Assembly: GCF_004798585.1 (NCBI RefSeq)
Contig: NZ_PPXQ01000005.1
Span: 124,001-188,000 of the forward strand
Source of the DNA: Massilia sp. Mn16-1_5
GTDB taxonomy: Bacteria > Pseudomonadota > Gammaproteobacteria > Burkholderiales > Burkholderiaceae_D
Direction: 5' to 3'
Length of the DNA: 64,000 bases
Positions 55,484 to 64,000 of this stretch are shown piece after piece. The position numbers and the translations under genes are program-made. Below the pieces are notes generated by a model. That model had not been told where the DNA came from and searched no databases. It saw nothing but the letters and a program-made list of their open reading frames with translations. Within the stretch, counting starts at the first letter, position 1. The number at the start of each line of letters is the position of its first letter.

Positions 55484-56586
55484 TAGGCGAGTACCTTCTT
55501 CAGCGCGTCGATGAAGGCGGCATTCTCCTGCGGCAGGCCGATCGAGACGCGCAGCCATTGCGGCAGGCCGTAGGCGCCGACCGGACGCACGATCACGCCG
55601 AGTTTGAGCAGCGCCAGGTTGACGCGGGCACCCGCGCCTTCATCGTCGCCCACGCGCACCAGCACGAAGTTGCCGAACGAGGGAACGTACTCCAGGCCCA
55701 GTTCTTCGAAGGCCGCGGTCATCTGCTTGTAGCCCTCGGCATTGTTGCGTGCGCCCTTCTCCAGGAATTCCTTGTCGTTCAGCGCCGCGATCGCGGCCGC
55801 CTGGGCCAGCGAATTGACATTGAAAGGCTGGCGGATGCGGTTCATCAGGTCCGTCACTTCCGGCTGCGCGATGGCGAAACCGACGCGCAGGCCGGCCAGG
55901 CCGTAGGCCTTGGAGAAGGTACGCGAGACGATCAGGTTCGGGTACTTGCGCACCCAGTTCGCCGACTCGAACTGGAATTCAGGCGCCAGGTATTCGTTAT
56001 AGGCCTCGTCCAGCACGACGACGACGTTCGAAGGCACCTTCTGCAGGAAGGCTTCGATCTCGGCCGCGCCGATGAAGGTGCCGGTCGGGTTGTTCGGGTT
56101 GGCGACGTAGACCAGCTTGGTATCCGGCTCGATCGCTGCCGCCATGGCAGGCAGGTCGTGTCCGTAGTTCACGGCCGGGACCACGATCGCGCGCCCGCCC
56201 ACGCCTTGCGTGGCCAGCGCGTAGACCGCGAACGAGTACTGCGCGAAGACGACCGACTCGCCCTTCTGCACGAAGGCGTGGGCCGCGATTTCCAGGATGT
56301 CGTTGCTGCCGTTGCCGAGCGTGATCCAGTCGGCCGGGACGTCGTAGCGCTTGGCCAGCGCCGCCTTCAGTTCAAAACCGTTGGCGTCCGGGTAGCGGCC
56401 AAGATCGGCGGCGGCTTGCGCCATCGCGGCCTTGCTCGACTCGGGTACGCCGAACGGGTTTTCGTTGGAGGCGAGCTTGACGATGCTGGCCTCATCGAGA
56501 CCAAACTCGCGGGCGACTTCAGCGATGGGTTTGCCGGCCTGGTAAGGAGCGATGGCGCGGACGTATTCTGGACCGAATTTCGACAT
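55483..56586 (-). CDS. hisC: Histidinol-phosphate / aromatic aminotransferase
   Basis: 367 residues. PLP aminotransferase fold I: KLASNENPFGVPESSKAAMAQAAADLGRYPDANGFELKAALA, ITLGNGSNDILEIAAHAFV, the NPNNPTGTF motif, DEAYNEYLAPEF and the PLP lysine in VSRTFSKAYGLAGLRVGFA. In this location, between pheA and tyrA, HisC-like proteins act as aromatic-amino-acid aminotransferases for phenylalanine and tyrosine (often named hisC2), as well as or instead of histidine synthesis. The exact substrate balance is inference from context. Confidence 0.94.
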   Translation of the reverse strand: MSKFGPEYVRAIAPYQAGKPIAEVAREFGLDEASIVKLASNENPFGVPESSKAAMAQAAADLGRYPDANGFELKAALAKRYDVPADWITLGNGSNDILEIAAHAFVQKGESVVFAQYSFAVYALATQGVGGRAIVVPAVNYGHDLPAMAAAIEPDTKLVYVANPNNPTGTFIGAAEIEAFLQKVPSNVVVVLDEAYNEYLAPEFQFESANWVRKYPNLIVSRTFSKAYGLAGLRVGFAIAQPEVTDLMNRIRQPFNVNSLAQAAAIAALNDKEFLEKGARNNAEGYKQMTAAFEELGLEYVPSFGNFVLVRVGDDEGAGARVNLALLKLGVIVRPVGAYGLPQWLRVSIGLPQENAAFIDALKKVLA

Positions 56587-56612
56587 GACTGGACTCTACA
56601 AATTGGAAAAGA

Positions 56613-57683
56613 TTAAAGGCCGACCGGGTAGGAACCCAGCAGCTTGAAAAAGGCGGCGTTGTCCTGCAGCTCGGCGAGGGCGCGGGCGACGGCGGCATCC
56701 TGGCGATGGCCTTCAACGTCGACATAGAAGTAGTACTCCCAGGTGCCGATGCGCGCCGGGCGCGACTCGAAGCGCGTCATCGACACGCCGTGGGTGGCCA
56801 GCGGCGCCAGCAGCTTATACACGGCGCCGGCGCGGTTCGGCACGGCCAGCACCAGCGAGGTGCGGTCGCGGCCCGAGGGATTCGTCTGCAGCGAGCCGAT
56901 GACGGCAAAGCGCGTGCGGTTGTGCGGGTCGTCCTGGATGTGGGCCTGGACCACGCCGAGCCCGTACTGCTGCCCCGCCATCTCGCTGGCAATCGCGGCC
57001 ACCGACGGGTCCTTGCTGGCCATGACGGCCGCTTCCGCGTTCGAGGCCACGGCGCGGCGCTCGACGTTCGGATGGTGCAGGTTGAGCCAGACCTGGCACT
57101 GGGCCAGGGCCTGGGAATGGGCGCAGACGACGGTCACGCCCTCCATGCTGCCGGTCTTGCTCATCAGGCTGTGGTGCACGGGGATCGAGACTTCGCCGCT
57201 GATCGCGGTGGTGGTCGCCAGCATCAGATCGAGGGTGCGGTTGATCGCGCCTTCCGACGAGTTCTCGACCGGGACCACGCCGAAGTCGGCGGTGCCGGCT
57301 TCGGTGGCGCGGAACACTTCGTCGATCGAGGCGCAGGGCAGGCCTTCGACGGCGTGGCCGAAGTGCTGGTAGACGGCCTGTTCGCTGAAGGTGCCGGCCG
57401 GGCCCAGGTAGGCGACGGTGACGCGCTTTTCCAGCGCGCGGCAGGCGGACATCACTTCGCGGAAGATGGTCTGCACGTCCTGATTCTTCAACGGACCGGG
57501 ATTGCGGTCGGCAACGCCGCGCAGCACCTGCGCTTCGCGCTCGGGGCGGAACACGGGGGCGTCGGTCTCGGCCTTCACGTGGCCCACTTCCTGGGCGATG
57601 CGGCCGCGCTGGCTGAGCAAGTCGAGGATTTGCGCGTCGATGGCGTCGATCTGCTGGCGCAGGGGGAGGAGTTTGTCTGTCAT
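56613..57683 (-). CDS. pheA: Bifunctional chorismate mutase/prephenate dehydratase (P-protein)
   Basis: 356 residues. Chorismate mutase domain (1-80: LLPLRQQIDAIDAQILDLLSQRGRIAQEVGHVK), prephenate dehydratase domain (about 90-275: TVAYLGPAGTFSEQAVYQHFG, VPVENSSEGAINRTLDLML, and the TRFAVIG segment with catalytic Thr), and a C-terminal ACT domain (about 283-350) with SMTRFESRPARIGTWEYYFYVDVEGH, whose ESRP motif binds phenylalanine for feedback inhibition. It makes phenylpyruvate. The REP-like pair 6 lies just upstream. Confidence 0.97.
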   Translation of the reverse strand: MTDKLLPLRQQIDAIDAQILDLLSQRGRIAQEVGHVKAETDAPVFRPEREAQVLRGVADRNPGPLKNQDVQTIFREVMSACRALEKRVTVAYLGPAGTFSEQAVYQHFGHAVEGLPCASIDEVFRATEAGTADFGVVPVENSSEGAINRTLDLMLATTTAISGEVSIPVHHSLMSKTGSMEGVTVVCAHSQALAQCQVWLNLHHPNVERRAVASNAEAAVMASKDPSVAAIASEMAGQQYGLGVVQAHIQDDPHNRTRFAVIGSLQTNPSGRDRTSLVLAVPNRAGAVYKLLAPLATHGVSMTRFESRPARIGTWEYYFYVDVEGHRQDAAVARALAELQDNAAFFKLLGSYPVGL

Positions 57684-57715
57684 GGTTGCAAAATATTATT
57701 CGTTGGCTGCGGCGT

Positions 57716-57862
57716 AACGTAGCTGGGCATGCCCACGCGTTCACCGTTCGATCGGTTGCGGCGCATCCGGCAACGCCCGACCACGGTGATCACACCGTCG
57801 TAGCGCCGGATACGTTACGGTAAGCCCACGCTCGTACGCGTGGGCATGCCCACCCTACGGTA
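57716..57862. repeat. REP/BIME-like inverted pair 6
   Basis: Left copy 57719-57739 (GTAGCTGGGCATGCCCACGCG) and right copy 57837-57859, GTAGGG ends outward, with an inner inverted pair GCGCATCCGG/CGCCGGATACG. It fills the gap between serC and pheA, inside what is probably one transcript. Confidence 0.82.
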
Positions 57863-57867
57863 GAGCT

Positions 57868-58956
57868 TTACCGCCCCGCAAACTCGTTCAAATAATCGAC
57901 CAGGGCCTGCACCCCTTCGATCGGCATCGCATTGTAGATCGATGCCCGCATGCCCCCGACGGACTTGTGGCCCTTCAGCTGCAGCAGCCCGCGCGCCTTC
58001 GCGCCGGCCAGGAAAGATTCGTTCAACTTTTCGTCGCGCAGGTAAAACGGAATGTTCATGCGCGAACGGCATGACACGTCTACACGGTTACTGTAGAAGT
58101 CGTCACGGTCGAGCGCCTCGTACAGCAGGCGCGCTTTTTCGATATTACGCGCTTCCATCGCCGCCACGCCACCCTGCCGTTTCAGGTGGGCGAACACGAG
58201 CCCGGCGATGTAGATCGCATAGGTCGGCGGCGTATTGAACATCGATTCGTGCTCGGCCACGTTCTTCCAGTGGAAGGCCGAGGGGCAGATCGCCAGCGCG
58301 TGGTCCAGCAGGTCGTCGCGCACGATCACCAGGGTCAGGCCGGCCGGTCCGATGTTCTTCTGGGCGCCGGCAAAGATCACGCCGTATTGCGAGACGTCGA
58401 TTTCACGGGACAGAATGTGCGAGGACATGTCCGCCACCACCGGGACATCGCCCAAAGCGCGCGGAACGAAGTTGTACTCCACGCCGTCGATGGTTTCGTT
58501 GGTGCAGACGTGCAGGTAGGCCGCGCCTTCGGTCAGCTTCCAGCTTTCCGGATCGGGCACGCGGGTAAAGCCATCAAGCTGGCTCGAGGCGGCGACGTTC
58601 ACCTGCGCATAGCGCGCCGCTTCCTTGATGGATTTACCGGACCACGAACCGGTGTGCACGAAATCGATCACGGCCGGCTCGCGTACACGGCCGACGAGAT
58701 TCATCGGGATGACGGCGTTCTGGCCCAGTCCGCCGCCCTGCATGAACAGGATCTTGTAGTTCGGCGGGACCGCCAGCAGCTCGCGCAGGTCGGCTTCGGC
58801 CTGTTTATAGATCGAGATGAATTCCGGTCCGCGATGGCTCATCTCCATCACCGACATGCCGCTGCCCTGCCAGTCCAGCATCTCGCTGGCGGCCTGCTGC
58901 AGCACTTCCTTGGGGAGGACGGCGGGTCCTGCTGAAAAATTGAATACCTGGGTCAT
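57868..58956 (-). CDS. serC: Phosphoserine aminotransferase
   Basis: 362 residues. It begins [29 protein letters not shown] and has [23 protein letters not shown], the [38 protein letters not shown] segment (PLP lysine in GAQKN) and the C-terminal [34 protein letters not shown]. It forms phosphoserine for serine and pyridoxal synthesis. The order gyrA-serC-pheA is usual; a bidirectional terminator lies between gyrA and serC. Confidence 0.97.
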   Translation of the reverse strand: MTQVFNFSAGPAVLPKEVLQQAASEMLDWQGSGMSVMEMSHRGPEFISIYKQAEADLRELLAVPPNYKILFMQGGGLGQNAVIPMNLVGRVREPAVIDFVHTGSWSGKSIKEAARYAQVNVAASSQLDGFTRVPDPESWKLTEGAAYLHVCTNETIDGVEYNFVPRALGDVPVVADMSSHILSREIDVSQYGVIFAGAQKNIGPAGLTLVIVRDDLLDHALAICPSAFHWKNVAEHESMFNTPPTYAIYIAGLVFAHLKRQGGVAAMEARNIEKARLLYEALDRDDFYSNRVDVSCRSRMNIPFYLRDEKLNESFLAGAKARGLLQLKGHKSVGGMRASIYNAMPIEGVQALVDYLNEFAGR

Positions 58957-58991
58957 GCGAGGAAGAGTAGGCGGAAGTGTTCCATTGTACG

Positions 58992-59027
58992 AAAAAAAAC
59001 GCCACCCCCGCAGGAGTGGCGTTTTTT
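58992..59027. terminator. Bidirectional terminator between serC and gyrA
   Basis: AAAAAAAACGCCACCCCCGC-AGGAGTGGCGTTTTTT: stem ACGCCACTCCT-type arms with A- and U-tracts on both sides, four bases after the gyrA stop codon. Confidence 0.92.
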
Positions 59028-59031
59028 CGGC

Positions 59032-61647
<2,616 letters not shown>

Positions 61648-62046
61648 TGGGCGGGTCGACTGCTTTCAGGCTAATGGTTATGAGTTCCAACGGATGATTC
61701 TACCATGCACCTATACAGTGGGCGACATTTGCCGAAGAAGCAATCTCCCCGCTCTTTTCGTCGAATTGCAGATTTGACACATGCTTGTCATAAAGCTTCG
61801 TCAAGCTGGCGGCCTCGGCTAAGAGTTGTGGCGCAGAAACAACGCAACAAAAAGCGTGCACCATCATTGCGCAGAACGCTGTCGTGCGGATGTGTAGCGA
61901 ATGTGGCAAAATGGCCGAGAAGTTAATTGCATGTTTCGCAATGTGAAACGAACACGGCGGCACATGGTGTTAATATTCTGCCTACGTTGTCGTGAATAGA
62001 AAAAGTTTCGCAACGAAAAGATATAAAACCGAAAGGAACAAATAAG
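61648..62046. other. 399-bp divergent intergenic region between gyrA and the OmpA-family gene
   Basis: No gene can be supported. It must hold the divergent promoters for gyrA and the OmpA-family gene. A small inverted repeat (GTTTC-GCAATGT-GAAAC, 61933-61949) lies about 100 bases upstream of the OmpA-family start and may be a regulator site. A TAATAT at 61971-61976 could be a -10 element but has no good -35. Confidence 0.5.
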
Positions 62047-62760
62047 ATGAAGAAGATTGCAACCCTCATGCTCGCAGCTTCCGCAGCGATGGCTGGCAGC
62101 GCGTTCGCCCAGAGCGCGCCGCCGTACGCGCCGCTGACGACCGACATCCAGGCGAACAAGCCGTACAGCGCGTACGTCCAGGACAGCCGCGGCGTGATCG
62201 CGCGCGATCCTTTCGGTCTGTGCTGGCGTACCGGCTACTGGACCCCGGCCGACGCGGTCCCAGGCTGCGACGCGCCGCTGTGCGTTCCGCCTGAGAAACT
62301 GGAAAATGGCAAGTGCGTCGCTCCGCCGCCGCCGCCGGTCGAAGCCGCTCCGGCACCTGCCCCAGCCCCGGCACCTGCACCGGCTCCAGTCCCAACCTCG
62401 GAGAAAGTCAGCTACTCGGCTGATGCCTTCTTCGACTTCGACAAGGCCGTCCTCAAGCCTGAAGGCAAGGCTTCGCTCGACGAGCTGACCTCGAAGCTGG
62501 GCGACATGAACCTGGAAGTCATCATCGCCGTCGGCCACACCGACTCGATCGGCACCGATGCCTACAACGACAAGCTGTCGATCCGCCGCGCCGAAGCCGT
62601 CAAGGCCTACCTGCAGGGCAAGGGCATCGACGCCAACCGCGTCTACACCGAAGGCAAGGGCGAGAAGCAGCCTGTCGCTGACAACAAGAGCTCGGCTGGC
62701 CGCGCGAAGAACCGCCGCGTCGAGATCGAAGTCGTCGGTACCCGTACCCGCCAGCAGTAA
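62047..62760 (+). CDS. OmpA-family outer membrane/peptidoglycan-binding protein
   Basis: 237 residues. Signal peptide (MKKIATLMLAASAAMAGSAFAQ), a short N-terminal region with two cysteines (LCWRTGYWTPADAVPGCDAPLCVPPEKLENGKC, in fact four cysteines in 25 residues), a proline/alanine-rich linker (EAAPAPAPAPAPAPAPVP, about 99-116) and a C-terminal OmpA-like domain: DAFFDFDKAVLKPEGKASLDEL, VGHTDSIGTDAYNDKLSIRRAEAVKAYLQGKGI and GRAKNRRVEIEVVG. The domain binds peptidoglycan; there is no eight-strand barrel, so it is a peptidoglycan-associated protein rather than a true OmpA. Confidence 0.93.
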   Translation: MKKIATLMLAASAAMAGSAFAQSAPPYAPLTTDIQANKPYSAYVQDSRGVIARDPFGLCWRTGYWTPADAVPGCDAPLCVPPEKLENGKCVAPPPPPVEAAPAPAPAPAPAPAPVPTSEKVSYSADAFFDFDKAVLKPEGKASLDELTSKLGDMNLEVIIAVGHTDSIGTDAYNDKLSIRRAEAVKAYLQGKGIDANRVYTEGKGEKQPVADNKSSAGRAKNRRVEIEVVGTRTRQQ

Positions 62761-62779
62761 TCTGCCAGCGGCAAGGAAG

Positions 62780-62805
62780 AACCCCGCTGCGGCGGGGTTT
62801 TTTTT
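62780..62805 (+). terminator. Rho-independent terminator after the OmpA-family gene
   Basis: AACCCCGC-TGC-GGCGGGGTT followed by about eight thymidines, 20 bases past the stop codon. Confidence 0.92.
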
Positions 62806-62859
62806 CGTCCCTTCTTTTTGTCCGTCGCTACCTGATATTTCCCGCTATTATTCCGACCT

Positions 62860-63561
62860 ATGACTACGAACGCCGATCCTTTAGAAATTAGCAAGTTCAG
62901 CGAGCTGGCCCACCGCTGGTGGGACCCCACCTCCGAGTTCCGCCCGCTGCACGAAATCAATCCGTTGCGCCTGGAATGGATCAACGCCCGCGCGCCCCTG
63001 GCCGGCAAGAAGGTCATCGACATCGGTTGCGGCGGCGGCGTGCTGTCCGAATCGATGGCGAAAAAGGGCGCGAAAGTGACCGGCATCGACCTGTCGAAGA
63101 AGGCCCTGAAGGTCGCCGACCTGCACAGCCTGGAATCGGGCGTCGAGGTCCGTTATAAACTGATCGCGGCCGAAGACATGGCGGCCGAGGAAGCCGGCCA
63201 GTACGACGTCGTGACCTGCATGGAAATGCTGGAGCACGTGCCGGACCCGGCCTCGATCGTGCGCGCGGCCGCCGCCCTGGTGAAGCCGGGCGGCAAGCTG
63301 TTCTTCTCGACCATCAACCGCAACCCGAAGGCCTACCTGCTGGCCGTGATCGGCGCCGAATACGTGCTGCGCATGCTGCCGCGCGGCACCCACGACTACG
63401 GCAAGTTCCTCACGCCGGCCGAACTCTCGCAATTCATGCGCCAGGCCGGCCTGCAGGTCGACGGCATGAAGGGCCTGAGCTACAACCCGCTGACCAAGAT
63501 CTACTCGCTGAACAACGACACCGATGTGAACTACATGGTGGCGTGCACAAAGCCTCTCTAA
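62860..63561 (+). CDS. ubiG: Ubiquinone biosynthesis O-methyltransferase
   Basis: 233 residues. SAM-binding motif [27 protein letters not shown] (about 48-73), motif [26 protein letters not shown], and the UbiG-type start [29 protein letters not shown]. It performs both O-methylation steps of ubiquinone synthesis. The next gene, gph, begins 14 bases after the stop, the usual ubiG-gph pair. Confidence 0.97.
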   Translation: MTTNADPLEISKFSELAHRWWDPTSEFRPLHEINPLRLEWINARAPLAGKKVIDIGCGGGVLSESMAKKGAKVTGIDLSKKALKVADLHSLESGVEVRYKLIAAEDMAAEEAGQYDVVTCMEMLEHVPDPASIVRAAAALVKPGGKLFFSTINRNPKAYLLAVIGAEYVLRMLPRGTHDYGKFLTPAELSQFMRQAGLQVDGMKGLSYNPLTKIYSLNNDTDVNYMVACTKPL

Positions 63562-63575
63562 GCGTTTTCGATTCC

Positions 63576-64000
63576 ATGAACTCCCCTGCCCTGATCCAGG
63601 CACCGCGTGCCGTCCTGTTCGACCTCGACGGCACGCTGGCCGACACCGCGCCCGACCTCGCCGCCGCCGTCAACTGGCTGCGCACCGAGCGCGGCCTGGC
63701 GCCCACTCCCTACAGCGTGCTGCGCCCGACCGCCTCGGCCGGCGCACGCGGCATGATCGGCGCCGCCTTCGGCCTGGCGCCCGGCGACGACGGCTACGAG
63801 GAATTGCGCCTCGCCTGGTTCGACCGCTACCAGGACAACATGGCGGTCGAGAGCGGGCTATTCGAGGGCATCGCCGCACTCTTGCAGGGCATCGAGGAGG
63901 CCGGCATGAGCTGGGGCGTCGTCACCAACAAGCCGGCACGCTTTACCGATCCGCTGATCCCGCAGATCGGCCTGGCGCACGCCGGCTGCATCGTCTCGGG
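63576..64000 (+). CDS. gph: Phosphoglycolate phosphatase, N-terminal part (runs off the window)
   Basis: About 141 codons are inside the window. It starts MNSPALIQAPRAVLFDLDGTLADTAPDLAAAVNWL: HAD motif I DLDGT with the catalytic aspartates, then the helical cap, and MSWGVVTNKPARFTDPLI with the TNK motif II. It converts 2-phosphoglycolate to glycolate. The sequence ends before motifs III and IV. Adjacent to ubiG as in many betaproteobacteria. Confidence 0.93.
   Translation, partial: MNSPALIQAPRAVLFDLDGTLADTAPDLAAAVNWLRTERGLAPTPYSVLRPTASAGARGMIGAAFGLAPGDDGYEELRLAWFDRYQDNMAVESGLFEGIAALLQGIEEAGMSWGVVTNKPARFTDPLIPQIGLAHAGCIVS

Overview
The window looks like an ordinary chromosomal segment of a high-GC betaproteobacterium in Burkholderiales, most likely Oxalobacteraceae (Massilia, Duganella or Janthinobacterium type). 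Three conserved gene orders support this: gyrA-serC-pheA-hisC-tyrA-aroA-cmk-rpsA-ihfB-lapA-lapB-rfaE1, exbB-exbD-lpxK-Trm112-kdsB-adk beside xseA and sodB, and ubiG-gph next to an OmpA-family gene. There is no phage, integrase, insertion-sequence transposase, CRISPR array, tRNA or rRNA that I can support. The genus is inferred from gene order and protein flavour, not from a marker search.

Layout. 1-7.3 kb: a response regulator (cut by the window edge) behind a large propeller-type hybrid sensor kinase, a periplasmic gamma-glutamyltransferase, and a short-chain dehydrogenase with a LiuR-like operator. 7.3-10.3 kb: a secreted proline-rich protein, a CoA-transferase/hydrolase, a small DUF1059-type protein and a DsbA-family protein. 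10.3-16.5 kb: proton-pumping pyrophosphatase, then adk, kdsB, a Trm112-like protein, lpxK, exbD and exbB on the minus strand (nucleotide balance, KDO/lipid A synthesis, TonB energisation). 16.5-17.75 kb: a 1.25-kb non-coding region with seven copies of a rigid module. 17.75-26.3 kb: xseA, sodB, an exported RidA-type lipoprotein followed by an exported class V PLP enzyme, and an RstA/RstB-like pair split by two reverse-strand envelope genes (MipA/OmpV family plus an unknown). 26.4-32.5 kb: a small membrane protein with dsbA, then a complete cobalamin uptake operon btuB-C-D-F under a cobalamin riboswitch. 32.6-38.4 kb: a YlqF/RbgA-like GTPase, a small membrane protein, two paralogous secreted putative hydrolases around a membrane-anchored partner, and a histone-deacetylase-family enzyme. 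38.5-43.6 kb: a coupled MoxR-DUF58-TgpA-MltB cluster. 44-47.5 kb: a small regulator-like protein, cysM, an M28 peptidase and a helix-hairpin-helix protein. 47.6-61.6 kb: rfaE1, lapB, lapA, ihfB, rpsA, cmk and the aromatic amino acid genes up to gyrA. 61.6-64 kb: an OmpA-family protein, ubiG and the start of gph.

The most notable signal is the non-coding array between exbB and xseA. Each of its seven modules has three DnaA-box-like 9-mers and, at exactly the same offset, a site that matches the IHF consensus perfectly in five of seven copies. This layout recalls chromosomal DnaA-regulatory loci (datA, DARS2), but repeated seven times. Its function is inferred; the spacing and motifs are read directly.

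A second feature is a family of palindromic REP/BIME-like elements (GTAGGGTGGGC...GCCCACGCG and its inverse) at seven intergenic sites, usually as inverted pairs. Other items worth attention are the exported RidA/PLP pair, the hydrolase-anchor-hydrolase locus, a terminator abutting the lpxK start codon, and an orphan terminator suggesting a small RNA at about 24.8 kb.
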